Of a DNA stretch of 64,000 nt, positions 12,601-26,100 are shown piece after piece. The notes below the pieces were generated by a model. That model saw nothing but the letters and a program-made list of their open reading frames with translations, did not search any database and was not told the DNA's origin. The translations under genes and the position numbers were made by a program. The stretch comes from Erigeron canadensis (taxonomy: Eukaryota > Streptophyta > Magnoliopsida > Asterales > Asteraceae): NCBI RefSeq assembly GCF_010389155.1, contig NC_057769.1, forward strand, positions 5,704,735-5,768,734, read 5' to 3'. Within the stretch, counting starts at the first letter, position 1, and every line of letters starts with the position of its first letter.

Positions 12601-14399
12601 GGTTAAGATGCACCAAATTCTTGAGTTCTTAAAAGAAAAAATGCTCCAAAGGGGAAAATAGTAAAAAGATGAGGTTTTTTTCCGTGCATGTACAAGTCTT
12701 TTGACTTGCATGTAAGGGTGGCCACACGTCTGTTACCGAACTTTTTTCCAGGCCACCCTAAGATGTTACCTAGTGAGATTCAAGCTTGAGACTTCTTATC
12801 TGACTATTAGGCTACCTTAATTTTTTTTTTCAAAAAGAAAAAAAGAAGACACCATGAAACCTTAGGTAAATTTGATACTTGAGGCAGAATCTCATATATA
12901 TTTATGATACAATTGAATAAAAACACCAAAAACATTTGTGCAATTTTGGAATTCCCTTACACAGATTATTTTGCATGACTTCGATGAAAAGTACTTCCGA
13001 AGGATTTTCAACCAATAAACCACAAATACTAAATTGAAGTGTTACCCCACATTATAAAATTTTATAATGATAAAAGGAAAAACAACACCATTTTTTGCTA
13101 AGATGAGAACATGAAAGTACCTCCAAAGAGAATTTTCATTTTCACCACACACAACATATACTAAAACCTCCAAATGAAAAGAAACAACCTTAATAGTTAC
13201 AAAACAAAACAAGCAAACATTTGAAGAATCAAAAAAAAATAAAAATAAAAATAAATTAAAGACATTTTCTTTAATTGGTAAAATGCACAATAATAAGGTG
13301 TATTTTTTGAGTTAATATGCATTTTGCATTCAGAATCTTGTGTATGTATTTAAAAAAGGTAATGATATTCATACATCATAATTTAGTTATCTATAATAAA
13401 GGAACAAAATTTATTGTGCAACGTATTACTATATCATTCAGAAATTGTTATAAATGGATAAAGTTTGTTGTTGCAATATCATTTCCCATTTAAAAATACA
13501 TGTATATAAAATGTTAAAAACTACCATTTAACTAAATAAAAACAACATTAGTCACACGTTTTTTGCAAAAACTATATATATGATTATTATTTAATTATAT
13601 TTTTTAAAAGTTAAGTAAACAATTACAAAAACACTTGCTCCATATTTCTTCATATAATCAAGCAAATAAATAAATAATAATAGAGTAGCATATATCTAAA
13701 TGGAATTTGTTACACATAAATACATAATTCATATGGTTTTTTAATATGTAAAGTATGAAATAGGTTATTTAAAATAAAAAATAAAAAATTTTAAACAAAA
13801 TTACTATCTTTGGATAGATATTTCAGTTCACTTAAAACATTTTTATAAAGGAATAGAAGACAAACAGGTGTGTCGCTAACCTTTTTTATTTTAGAAACAC
13901 CTAAATATGTTAATCATAAGTTCATAACGCTATAAACTATGTTGTTTATTATTTTTAAATTTTAATATATGGATAGAGGTGGTGAAACAAAGTATTTATG
14001 TCCAAAACTAGTATCTTATATAAAGAAATAATTATAAAAATAAAAAAATTACCTTTCTTCTCTAGCATCAAACTCAACATTATTTTCACCAAAATAACAA
14101 CACTCCTCTGTTTCTTGTTCTGCTTTTTCAACGCGGGTCACAATAAAACCCGACCCATTTAGAAAACCACGATCTGGGTTTTGCTTCTCTAGTCTCCGGC
14201 TACGTAACTGAAGATAACCCACTTCACGGCGGAGCTCCGGTGGTGTTTGGATGGTTGAATTTGAAGAATCTTGAAGTTTTTGCAATGCTAAGGTTTTGGC
14301 ACGAGTTCGAACGCCTAGAGATGATGGTGATGATACGACAACGTCGATTATCGCCACCTTGTCTCTTGTTAACTTTGGTTTTCTCATGAATTTTCCCAT
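9681..14399 (-). CDS. KRP: KRP/ICK cyclin-dependent kinase inhibitor
   Basis: Kip-related protein, a nuclear inhibitor of CDK-cyclin complexes in the plant cell cycle. Three exons were read by hand: 14053-14399, 10692-10880 and 9681-9753, splicing in frame to 202 aa plus a TAA stop. The N-terminus (MGKFMRKPKL) and the SLGVRTRAKTLALQKLQ and YLQLRSRRLEK boxes are typical KRP motifs. Exon 2 carries STRESTPCSLI and EIEEFFARHEQEQQRQFADK. Exon 3 supplies YNFDIVNENPLEGCYEW, the CDK/cyclin-binding C-terminus. The usual ending is PLPGRYEW; here it is PLEGCYEW followed by a short VRVESL tail, which could weaken binding. Intron 1 is 3.2 kb and holds a Stowaway-like MITE and SINE-like pieces. All junctions have GT donors and AG acceptors. 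The start is the first ATG of the conserved motif. Family assignment is firm; the paralogue number is not. Confidence 0.9.
10005..10215 (-). repeat. SINE, Au-like, in KRP intron 2
   Basis: A GC-rich block within AT-rich intron. On the minus strand it holds AAGGTCTCAGGTTCGATAC (B-box-like), then a GGGCCTTCGTGGAGCATT motif that I associate with plant Au-type SINEs. It lies in intron 2, antisense to nothing recognisable. Confidence 0.55.
10388..10470 (+). repeat. SINE-like head in KRP intron 2
   Basis: TTTAGCCTAGCAGTATTCAAGG (A-box-like) followed by ACAGGTTTGAGTTTTAAGG (B-box-like), the same architecture as the copy at 1436-1518. Confidence 0.4.
12119..12177. mobile_element. Stowaway-like MITE remnant in KRP intron 1
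   Basis: A 59-base element bounded by CTCACTCCGTCC and GGATGGAGTGAG and flanked by TA dinucleotides, matching Tc1/mariner Stowaway elements. It is very short, so internally deleted. Confidence 0.6.
12700..12830 (-). repeat. SINE-like repeat in KRP intron 1
   Basis: On the minus strand GGTAGCCTAATAGTCAGATA looks like an A box and CAAGCTTGAATCTCACTAGG like a B box. A poly-T/A tract at 12822-12845 is adjacent. Confidence 0.4.
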
Positions 14400-17300
14400 T
14401 GATTTTTTCTTTGATTATATATACATATATATAGTGTTTGTGTGTGTGTATTTTTTAGATGATGCTCGTTTTTTGTTACTTAAAAATTTGTCTAAAATGG
14501 AAAATGGAGAGGGGGTTTGGAAATGGGGGGGGAAATATTTGTAATGTGTATAAAGTTAAAGGTGGTGTTACGGAGTACACCATTTCTCTGCAAATAGTAC
14601 GACTAGTATTATACTTCATTTTTCTTTAGTATTTTATATATTTTATCGAAGTACAGTTTTATTTACTTTTTAACCTTATTTTATTTATTTTTTTAACGGG
14701 TACTGACAGAACGTAGAATCTAAATTATGTTCCGCGGTTAGGCTAAAGAGCTTTTTCACTTAATACCTTGTAAAAGGAAAACCACCAAACAAATATTTAA
14801 ATTATTTTTAAAATCATTTATCATTTTTTATTGTTACCTCATAAATTCATTAACTTCAACTTTATAAAAAGTCAACTACTTTAGTTTTTTTGAAAGGTTA
14901 ATTTTGTTGAAAACTTCGTGTCGCGATTTGACAGCGAGAAGTCTAACATACGTTATCTTAACCGAATCCGCGCTAGAGAGCTCCCTCGAAGTAGAAATGC
15001 CTATTTCAAATACCCGATGGGGGAAAACCCCCTACTAATCCGTCCGAATGCACGACGATTAATAGGAGTAAATCCTGCCCCTTCAGACTTGAACCTGGGT
15101 AAACCCAAGCCAAACTTTCATAAAAGGACTTCCTTATGTCCTCCCCAAGACTTGAACACAATGATAGTTTTTTAAAAGCTTTTTATAATTAAATAGTTTG
15201 GTTCATAAAAACCTTTTGTTCAATATCTTGATAAATTTTAAGCTTTTGACACAAAAAAAAAAGGAAAAAAATATACATCCAATGCTGCCAAGTTTTTGAA
15301 AGACTTTTTATTAAAAAAAAAACTTTTCATCAAAGTTTATTGAAAATGCTCTAAGCTTATGTTTGAATTTGAATCTAAGGGCGTGTTTTGTTTACATAAT
15401 GTTTTTAGAAGGAATGAAATCTGTTAAAGGAATTGAATCCGATGAAATGAAATTTGATGAAATGTTTTCATTTTTTGAAGATTCAAGTGACAGATGAAAT
15501 GAGATTCTTTCTCCCATCCCCATGGAATGGAGATTCCATCAAATGAGGGAATATTTACATTCCAACGGAATGATATTTCTTCATCATTGAGCAACCAAAC
15601 GTACTAAGGAATGAAATTCAAATCTAGTTCCATCAAAATCTGCAAACCAAACACAACTTAAGGTATCAATCTTAACCGAAATACTCATATAAGTAATTGT
15701 CTAAAAAAAACAATAAATGAGAATGTAAATACTTGTTTGAAACCATGACAAGAAAAATAAAAGAAAAGTAAAATAAAAGAGACAAATAACAAGTAGCTAC
15801 ACAACAAGTAGTCCAACAGGAAGTAGTTATATACTCGTATAACATTTATGTACAATATCTTGAAAATCTTGAATTCAAACCTTTCTCTTAAACTGTTTTA
15901 TCTCGAAGTATGCCTTCAAAATTACGTCATAAACACATCAACAAACGCTTTAATCATCATTTATCTATTTTAAAGTTAAATATAAAAAAAAAAAAACAAA
16001 GTGTTGTACTGTTGTGGTACAATCTTATATTATTTTAACTAATAAAAAAATTATAAAATGGCAATTAAAAATTCAAAGAATATAATTATGCTGTAATTTG
16101 AACGAATAAAGAATTAGGATGAAGCGGGGTACATTGATTGGAGAGAGAGCAAGAGGATGGCCACTCGTGCTCGTGAATAGTTAAATAGGATTCCCTTTTA
16201 ACCTTCATTTTCATTATATATTATTTTTATATTATTATGTATGATACATACGTTTAATTAATGTAATCACATATAATTTTACCCCACCATTTGGGTCCCA
16301 ATATCATATGAGAAAGTCTTCAATAATGTTCACATTGCGCTAATCACAATCAATAATATGAAGCTAATTAAGAATATGGTATATTTGGGTCCCATTCGAT
16401 CGATCTATTAGAGATAGTGACATTGGCCATATCAAGTAATTCATGGTTAAAATAAGTCAAATTGCGATTACGATTAGTAACTAAAAGCTTACCAGATCAA
16501 CACAATTCGAGCAACGGCTCATCCGTATTATAGTAGTAATTATTATAAGGAAAGAATATCCGATATTGAAAGTGAAGTAATTCATGCACCACAATTACTT
16601 TTTGTTTGAACACCTACGGTTTATGTTCTTATAAAAGATTATGAAAAGAGTGAAAATAAGGTGTTCAAAAATCACATCCTATAATAATAAAAAAATAAAA
16701 AGCTAGGATAACCCTGATATAATCAAGTCAATATGGTGGCAAAAACTGTTTAGAAATATGTTTTAGTTTGTGTGAACATAGAGAACATCATTGATCCGTT
16801 CAATAGTTCACCGCAATAAGAAAAATCAAAAAAGTTTTAAGTAATACTGTATGTCATTAAACGCCTAACAATATGTTTAATCATCTCGCATGATGGGTAT
16901 ACAAACATTATACAAGTTCATTATATGATATTAGAGACGCAATGTGTCTCAATGGTTTTTTAGGAACCATCACTTTGAACAATGACTTGAGCATTTACCT
17001 TCTTTCACCAGTGTGGGTTCCAATCCACTCCGTACAATAGAAAAAGAAAAGTTAGAAGGCAAATGACGACACTCACCACCAAAAGGTAGAGATATGACCA
17101 TGTAAACTCGTGTAATTATAAATGAAGCGATTTGGGTGATGTTTTATCTCCAACGGGTCAAATAAACACAAGATAAAACAAATAAAACGCTATAAAAAAA
17201 ATAGGGTCATACAAATTGTAGTCCCCCAATTTATTTTTCTTTGCCTGTAAATCATTCTATTCAAAAGGTAGATTTAATACTGTACTTTGTAATCATTTTA

Positions 17301-17424
17301 ACAAGGTAGAAAAAAACTTGGACAAAAAGTATTTCAAGTCAACCTGCACCACCCACCCATTTTGCCACCTCCGGTGAAAGCTTAAAAGCATATCCACCTT
17401 TCACATAGCAGTTTGGTTGTAATC
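14400..17424. other. intergenic between KRP and PRT1-like genes
   Basis: Contains the KRP upstream region, with TATATATA-rich sequence at 14417-14434, and repeats. 14918-15170 is a GC-richer repeat with two B-box-like words (complement of GACTTGAACCT and of GACTTGAACAC). 16930-17050 is a SINE-like block with GGGTTCCAATCCACTC. 15390-15660 is an ATGAAAT-rich degenerate repeat. No gene seen. Confidence 0.45.
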
Positions 17425-20400
17425 TTAACCTTCTCTTGGATCACTGGCAGACTCGGTTGGCACCACATCAACGCCATTATCATCATCATTAGCAGCAACG
17501 GCAGCATCACCGTCTCCATCTGCACCAATATCATCAAGGGAAAACGATATCTCATTACCAGTGCTAGCCAGACTTTGAGAAGCAGCAGAAACAATGGCCA
17601 GTTGTCCACTTAACAATCTGTATATAACATCTCGATTTATGGCTGGTTTTACCAACTCAAGCCGGTGTTGTGGGGTATGTTTCTGATTGAATCTGCCTGG
17701 AAGCTTTGAATCCGTGTTGTAACAATCTCCACAAAGATCATAACCACTTTTTTCTATGCAATCTTTACATTGATATCTATCCCCAATTATTGGACAAACC
17801 TGCAAAGGATCAAATTCTTCATTTTAAGCATTAGTCTAGCATAGGTTGCACAATATTGGATTCCTAGTGGTGTCCCAATTGGTCAATTAAGAGGTCAACT
17901 TTTTTTTTTAATAGTCAGTTTAGAAGTCAATTAATATATGCAAATAGGGAAGAAAACATTGCAGTGTTAAAAAAAGGCAATCACTTGGATGTATTCTTAT
18001 ATGTGTCGTTAAAATTCGACTGATTTTATTGTTGCATATGTGGTTTCCAATTTTGGTAATTTTACCCTTGAAATCCTCGTGTATGATGATTGACAAAGTA
18101 ATCCCTTTATGTTAAATAAGCGTGTGCGTTTCTAGCTTTTGTGTCCTTCATATTAATGAATTTAGAATGCATTTAAGGGCTCCTGGATAAATAATTAGGA
18201 AGTGTGTCAAAAACACGAGAGATGTAACTTCACGTCATATCTAGCGCATATGTTTTCCCCACATATAGGGTGATGAAAGGTCGCAGTAGAAACCAACAGA
18301 ATTAGTTTATACTAATACTTGATCACATTATCGAAGCATCATTATAAGGAATTTGGTATAGACATCCACTACCTAGAAAGAGATGTATTCTCCTAGATGC
18401 CTAAAAAGACATCACTGATTATTAGTATAAGAAAAAAGAAAAAAAAAAAACTTACCCCACACATATCACAACCAACACCTGGATGAAATTTTGAGCCATT
18501 AACAGTCCACCATTGAAGAAAATTTTCATCAGTTGGATATGAGAACTCGGGACCTTGATCATTGGCTGTTAATCAATCCAAAGATTATATTAGCATCGCT
18601 ACAAATATTTAATGATATACCAATACAGAAACTAAGGGGTGTACAAATTTTAGTTTGGACATTCAAAATTAGAAAAGGCAAGCTGGTTACATATGGTTCG
18701 AGTCTAGTATTTTTTTTAGAAAAATAACAGTCTCATGTTCTTTCCAGACCTAAAATAGAATCTATACTTAAATTATTTTCTCAACCTACAAAATCCAAAG
18801 TTTGTATTCGGTTCATAGTCCATTTTAGGACCAGTTAAGAGCAGTCCCCATTTCGTAGATTTCAGTTTGGTTCAGCCCAATTCGGTTTCGACCCAATCGG
18901 CACCCTACCCAGGCACCATACATATAAGGCTCCAAAAAGTAATGTTTTTACACGTCCTTAATATCATATTTCAGATAAAGATCCAATTAGATGCAAGTGT
19001 AGCTATAAAACCATCAAATGTTCAAAACTCACCCTTGGAAGAGCTTCCAATTTGGGTAGGCTCTTGGCGAAGCTGCGTACTGCTTCTTCTAAGTGCATAG
19101 ACTGAAGAAAATTGCTCTTCCAGAGCGTAATCAAGCTCTTTACAGACTTTTGGAAATCCACTTGGATGACGACATTGACATACTTGACATTTTATCACCT
19201 CATCTTCTTGTATGGTGATGCAGGCCTCACAGTAAACTAAAGAATAATATAAGAAAATACTGTGGACGATGAGATTTTATTAATAGGAACATATAACAAA
19301 AGGGGCAAACTATGAATGTATTCAACTTTATACCTTTTGACATCGTATGTATTGAACCAAAAAAACTTTGTATTATATTAAAACTTTCAAATATTACTAT
19401 TGTATGTATCTGACTTCCTATAACATGCTTCCGGAGTGATGTGGCACCTGTTATAATGACGCAGCTATGGTGTGGCAGCTGATGTCGCAGCACAATGGCC
19501 ACCACATCGTTTTATATCTGACGACCTAATGAAGAGGTCCCCTGGATACATACAATAGCAAGTTCTCGACGTGTAAGCATTCAGATATAATTTTTGGATT
19601 AAGATACGAACAATAGCAAAACTTGTAAAGTTGAACACATTCCCTAGTAATTTTGCCCATAAGAAAGTACATGAAGTGAGGTAACCATACCATGACCACA
19701 ATTAAGAACACAAGGCCTAAATAGCAGTTGCTTGCAAGCTGCGCATAGCACATCAGCAACTGTTACTTGATTACAATTTCCACCAGAATCCTCGCCACGT
19801 GATTTAATTTCTTCGTTAGATGAAGAATTTAGCGACACATTATCTTCAGAAGTTAAATGAGAAGTTTGGTCCACCATGCTTAGATCGTCTACTTTTTCAT
19901 CTAAGTCCACTGCAAAACCAAATGAGCCTTGGTCTTCATCCGCTATACCATGTAAACAAAAATTTATTTCACAATGAACTGCTAGATGAAATTTATTTTA
20001 AGTAGTTTCAACTCTTATGAACTATAAATGCAAAAACCACTAGTTGACTATATATAGTTTACCAAGTGTCTGTTTTTTCCTTCTATCATAAGAAATCGGA
20101 TACAACTTCTTGAGGAATACGTCTAGCATCCGACATATGGCTGGAAAATGACGATAAGGGTTTCTACATAACGGACAATGTGATTGACCCCTCATATCCA
20201 TTGAGCAGTGGCAGCACCAGAAGCATGTGACATGGCCACAAACTACAAAGTTAACAAGAACAGCGCCATTAGCAATAAATATTCATAATGCCAAAGTGAC
20301 ACAACTGGCAAAATTGTGAGTATTTCTTACCTAGAACAATAGGTTTGAAGAGAAGGTCCCTGCAACATAAAGGCAAAATCTTTAGTTCATAAAAACACTG

Positions 20401-21578
20401 CCAATTTGAAAGACACAAGAAATCCATCACTCAATAAAAACAGCTTATAACTATATTTTGTAAAATACAAACGTACTTTTTCAAGTCTCTCTGTGTAGGC
20501 ATCGTAATCTTATATGTACATTTGAGTCATTAAAGATGGTATCTGTCATGTTCTGGTTACTTTTTATGTAAGAAACCGCAATCAAAAGTGACATTTTCTA
20601 TTTAAGATATCAATTTTATGTATAAAAACATTAGACTAATATATACCGTTAGATGTTACATAAAAATGTAAAATTTACATGTTATACAATACCATCTTTT
20701 ACCGAATCGGATCAATGTGCAAACAAATAGTCGGGCCAAATGAAAAAAACAAAGTTCTACTGTATTCTAGAAGTCCATATGTAGGGTGAGGTTCCAATAG
20801 GAAGGACTCTTAACATTAATGCCACCTTTTGGTGCTGGACCTTAATGCACCTGACTGACCTTGACCATGATGCATGTCAGGTGCATCAAAGTGCACCAGG
20901 TCAAAATGTGAAAGTAACCAAAGTGCTTCCTATGTGAACCGGCAATTTACCTATATATATACTCAAGTCGAAACAAGCTGACAGGATCCACCTTTTTACG
21001 CCCCCATGCCCCATGTGTTGTGTGGCGACATGGGGGCGAAAAACGGAAACATACTCACCCACAAGTATGGACCAACATAGTAGAAAGACCACCGAAATTA
21101 CTAAAATAAACATGATAAATCAAAATGGGTAGCTTACAATCATCAAAGAATTAGCAATAAAAGTTCATATATGCACCACACTATAGCTACTAACATAACT
21201 ACACTTAGTAATAAAGTAATATAAATGCAGCTTAACTACAAATAATCAACTTAGTTTCCTAGAAATTGTATAACAACATTAAAATAATAATAAGAGTTAT
21301 AATAATCCTTAATATAATAGTAAAATCAAAATGGATTTGGCAAATTAGCAATACAAATCAATAAAACAATAATCAAATTAAGTATTTATGAATTATAATG
21401 GACCCACTAAAAAAAACCTAATACAATTAATTAATTTGAAATAATAATCGAACTTAAGCTTAAAATATAGAATAAAATAAAATAAAAGATAAAGTGTAGG
21501 AAGACATTACAAGCAAACAGCGCATATAAAATGATCAGAAACATGTTCCGATTCATTGGCTTCTTCTTCAAACTCCAT
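17425..21578 (-). CDS. PRT1: PRT1-like N-degron E3 ubiquitin ligase
   Basis: E3 ligase of the PROTEOLYSIS1 family, which in Arabidopsis recognises aromatic N-terminal residues and targets proteins to the proteasome. Seven exons, in transcript order: 21511-21578, 20331-20359, 20063-20242, 19691-19942, 19033-19236, 18456-18553, 17425-17799. They sum to 1206 nt (401 aa), close to the 410 aa I recall for Arabidopsis PRT1. A first RING (ICAVCL...VCGHVTCFWC...CPLC) lies near residues 18-65. A second RING (VLCAACKQLLFRPCVLNCGH...VYCEAC...CQVC) is split by an intron, and a ZZ zinc finger (GVGCDMCG...CPIIGDRYQCKDC...YDLCGDCYN) follows. The C-terminus is acidic (DDIGADGDGD). All splice sites are GT-AG and the frame is intact. 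The start ATG immediately precedes acidic residues before the first RING. One exon is only 29 nt. Confidence 0.92.
20788..20942. repeat. palindromic MITE-like repeat
   Basis: GGTTCCAATAGGAAG near the left edge pairs with CTTCCTATGTGAACC at the right, with an inner inverted GGTGCATTAAGG/TGCACC structure. It lies in an intron of the PRT1-like gene. Confidence 0.45.
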
Positions 21579-23125
21579 TAACGTTAATTTTTTTGGGTTT
21601 GTGAATTAAGCTCAATAAATAATAATATTAAACTTAAATATTTCGATTTTGATTTTAATTTTTAATTCGGGTTTTTCTTCGGAAAAAAAGAAAGAGACAG
21701 AATATCATTGTCGGTACGGTAAGCCTCTATATATGGGCTTTTGTTACAGCCCATTTTGTTTTTTAACAGGCCCACTGATTGAAACTTTTTTTGTCCTGCC
21801 CAAAGCTTAATTGCCCGAGCTTTTAAAATTTATCCCCTTTTAAAATGGTAGTCTCGTTTAAATATATATTTGAGATCAAAAACCACGGCTCAAAAAAACT
21901 TTAAAAGCCTCGAAGAGAAAGCTTGTATAAAAAGGTTTGAAACAAAAGTCGCAGCTCCAACCTCATCTTTAAGTTATAGCCTCAAGCCCTTAGCTACAAC
22001 CTAAACTCGAAACTTTTGTGCTAAAGATACTTATAAAAAAAAAAGTTTGGATGGATAAGAATGTGAAAGAGTGATCGTTAGAGACGGACATGATGACTAA
22101 TAAATCAAATATTCGTATACTACCATATTTCACTTTTAGAGCATGCATACGGGTAAAAAAAATGACATATTTAAAACATCAATTTAGACTCATGCATGTT
22201 GGTTTCAATTTAGTATATAAGTACATGGAAAATGATAAATCCTCTTAACCAAATAGCCTAATAATCTTCCTAATATATTAAGAAAGTGACATGTGGTATC
22301 CACTAATCCTCTTTCATAATCCTGCCCCCTGATGTTTCCATGTGTCACTCATGATTAGGAGGATTATTAGGCTATTTGGTTAGGTTGAATAATCATTTCC
22401 CTAACTATATATATGGATTTAGATGGAAATTATGCTTAGGGGTGTAAACGAGCCAACCCTTATGTGTATACATGTAAGCTTACTAGACACTCTATTGCAT
22501 TTTGGAGGTTAGATGCAAGAGAAAATTAAATTTTTGCTACCTGAAGTTGTCAAAATTTTCACTTATAGTCTCTAATGAAAAAACTACAAATAATATCAAG
22601 AAGTTGTTTATTTTTCATTTTTGATACCAAACACATACGCCGTCAGTTCTTCTGTTAATGCCCATACGTGACCAACACATTAGGGTATCAAAACTGAAAA
22701 TTTTGACAGTTTCATGATTATAAGTGAAATTTTTAAAAACTTCAGATACCAAAAATGTAGCTTTCTCTTACCAAAATAATCATGTATATTGTGTTGCGGT
22801 CGATTTAGAGATCTAAAGAAACACGGTGGAAAATTGCTTTTAACAAAACTCAAATAGGATGAAATCGAATCACTAAATATGTAGGATCTACTCCTATGGG
22901 CTCTCGTACGGGCTCTCGTACCAATTGTAAACAATGAATTTGAGCTAAATTGATGTTATAATTATTTATATCTAGATACTGTAATGTGTGTTTGTGTGTG
23001 TGATGGAGGCTAGAGTCGGAAGAATTACAAAGTTAGATTTTATCATCCCCAATTACAAATGGATTAAAAAGAAGTATTTATACATTTAACCTATTATCAC
23101 TAATACTCCTTTCACTATTAAAAAG
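21579..23125. other. intergenic between PRT1-like and kinase-Ig genes
   Basis: Holds the PRT1-like upstream region, the M1-family MITE copy at 22227-22401, and an imperfect inverted repeat at about 22538-22754 (CTACCTGAAGTTGTCAAAAT and a diverged complement). No gene seen. Confidence 0.5.
22227..22401. repeat. MITE-like palindrome, family M1 copy
   Basis: Terminal inverted repeats of about 40 bp: GGAAAATGATAAATCC on the left and its diverged complement on the right, both followed inward by AACCAAATAGCCTAATAATC. The interior has GACATGTGG and CCATGTGTC. Confidence 0.6.
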
Positions 23126-26100
23126 TTACAATTCAACAATATAATTTATCTGGGAAGCCCTATCTTTCGAAGGACTTCTCGATCTGCTTCCCCTGACGTT
23201 CCCTCTTTTGTCCAATGCCTATTTCAGAAAAACGTGATAGTTTAGCTGTTTAAGAAAGGTCAAAATGTTCAATTTGAAAGATACCTTTATTTGGAACATT
23301 CTCATAGTGAGCACCATGGTGTCGCGCGTTCTACAAAAGTGAGAAAAGAAAATACGTTACCCCCGGTCCTTGTAAACTATTAGAAGGTAAATCTCAAGGT
23401 TAAATGACAAAAAGAAAAAAAAAAAATAATAATAAAAAAATTCATGAGGTAAATGCTGTCAAATTTGAAGCTATGCGTGTTTCTACAAATTTGCATCAAA
23501 ACTTTGTACATTGTATTTCAAATTTGAAAAGTAGTCATGACCCGGGGAGTCAGAGTTGACCTAATTTTATCGACACAAGAAAGTCATACAGCTAGGAAAT
23601 AGGAATGTAAAGTCAATGTATTACCGAATATCATTGATTGTACTGAAAGTATGTGAAGAACCATTCTGACGTGTCAACACAAATTGTGTACTAACCCCTG
23701 AAGGGATTTTAATCTGCAACATATTTATACAAAAGATGATAATTATCAATATCAAAACATAAAACGTACTAGAACCGGTACTTATAAAAGTTATAACTCC
23801 ATATTTCCCAAGAAAATTACATCTATTTCCGGCAACTTTTTATGTTCTAGTATACCTGTTCAAGCACAGTCGTTGGTTTGAAAAAGAAAAACATAAGAAC
23901 ATGATTCGTATTTTCTCGAAGTTAAAGTGTACTTAAGACATACGATAAGAAGGGATGACTTTATAACCTGTTATATTTGGTTTTTCATTGCAAACTTATC
24001 ATCTTAGTTATAGAGATGCAAATGAAATACTATAGTAAATTTGGGCAAACTAGAAATATAGAAATGCTAGCATCCTTGTTCTCACAAGTTACAAAATGTG
24101 GATGTTCATTCCATGAATGAAGTATGTTTGCAGTAAAGTCAAATATGCCTAGAAAGTCAACTAATCCACACATCCTTAAAGTAAGTGTAAAGGAGTTGAA
24201 AGTCCAACTAGCTTAATCGATCTGATGGCTAGTTTTTTTTTTGTGTGTAAAATATAGGTGGCAAAATAGGTGGGTTGGGCAATTTGGTTAAAAAGTTTTT
24301 TTAATGGGTAAAAGGGCAATTGTGTTCTTGGTAGACAGCTAACTTTTTGTTTGTCGGATTGGATTGACACTGTCCAAACTTTCCAAATTAATAAGAAGGT
24401 GATTGCATAACCATACTATTAATCAATATAAATTAATAAGGAGGTTTTATACATTAAAATAGACATTTATTACCCATTTCAACAAAATTCAGATTTTACC
24501 CATTTGTATGAGATATAAATACCTAACCCAAATCAATCTATTCATAAGTAAATGGCTGAAATTGCAAACACTATATAAATTCTTGATAATTTTCAGCCAC
24601 CGCTACATAAATGCGTGAAACATCAGTTTTACGTACCGATAAATCATTGGTATACATCTCGTCGATGATAATAACTTGGGTCTGGTTGATCTTTACTTGG
24701 TAGTTCTGTCGTCTCAAAAAGAACGTTATTTGTTCCCAGTTCTCAAATGAATCCATCTGCAAAAATAAAAGTGTCGGGTGTTACAAGTAAATAACCGTAA
24801 GCATCTTGTTCCGTAAATAATCTAGCCATAAGAAACTACGGAAAGCATCAAATTTATGTAACTAGTTTATTAATATATTACATAATGCACCTACTAATGA
24901 TCTTTAAAGTGAAATAAACTGTACCAGAAGCGAAACATCAAATGATGCTTCACCAGCTAACATATAGTTGTCAATTTCCTGTTCCATTTTTGGATCTGCA
25001 TGACATTTCAAAAGATAGGAATGAGAGATCATGGAATTTTACTTTCAGCAAATTATTAGTTTACCGGCACGCTGAAGAAACTTACCACATGTTACTTTGT
25101 TCTGCTCATTGGCAAACAGTCGCACTATTTGCCCCTGACAGCAAATTAGTTTCACGATAAGTAACAATGGCAAGCATGTTCAATCATTAGTAAGTATGAA
25201 AAACGGCAAAGCATTCAATGGGATGAGATATGATACCCCGGAAGATATTTATACGTGTTACATTTAAATTGTAACATGTCTATAATACTAATTTAGGCAT
25301 ATAGAGAATCAACAATTAACCTAATAAAAAGTTAATTTGCTATACGTGACTGAGATCATACAGTTCTTGCCATTTCCTTTAATCATAACAATATGTAGAT
25401 GTGTAGGTAGGATTTCATGTGATTTCATAGTGTTACGTGATGTTTCATACTGTTATATATGTTTCATAACATTAAATAGAATGTGGTACCTCATGTAGTG
25501 ATAACATTTAGTGTAATTATGTATGTCATACAAAAAGGTAAGCTTCCACTGTAAGGAATGTATAGGCAATGTTTAAGATGTACCTGACGACCTTGGTCAT
25601 CCATTGGTATGCACTCAACAGAAATAAGTTTATTGACATCATCAGCTGTAACTACATATTCCGGATTTGTAGCCCCTGTATCATACAGAAACTTGTGGTT
25701 CATCAACAATTGATAGTTATGACACTTCAAAGAATTACAGCCTTACCATTTGGATATCCAACATCCCACATCGAATGGGAAGCACTATCTTGAAGCATGT
25801 TACTTTGTAGTATAGGTTAAAGCAGGCTAGGTCAGGTTGGAAGACCCTCATTTATTAGTTATTGTGTTAGAATAGCAATGTTTTCAGTTTGTGGATTGTT
25901 TTGGTAAATTATACTCAACATATCAGTCCATTCAGAAATGCATGATACCATAATTACCAAATTAGTAGATTGCGGAAAAGTATAAACACCAAGTCCATTT
26001 CATGTCAAAAAGTATAATTCTTTTAATCCAAAATAGAGAACTTTCTAATGAGGTAGTTTCCCCATCATCGTTTTCACCATCCCCAATCAAGTCTAACTAC

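Noticed and set aside
14296..14544. Plus-strand open frame over KRP exon 1
   Set aside because: Antisense shadow of the KRP first exon and its upstream region.
17413..17613. Plus-strand open frame over the PRT1-like last exon
   Set aside because: Antisense shadow of the ZZ-finger exon; low-complexity Ile-rich translation.
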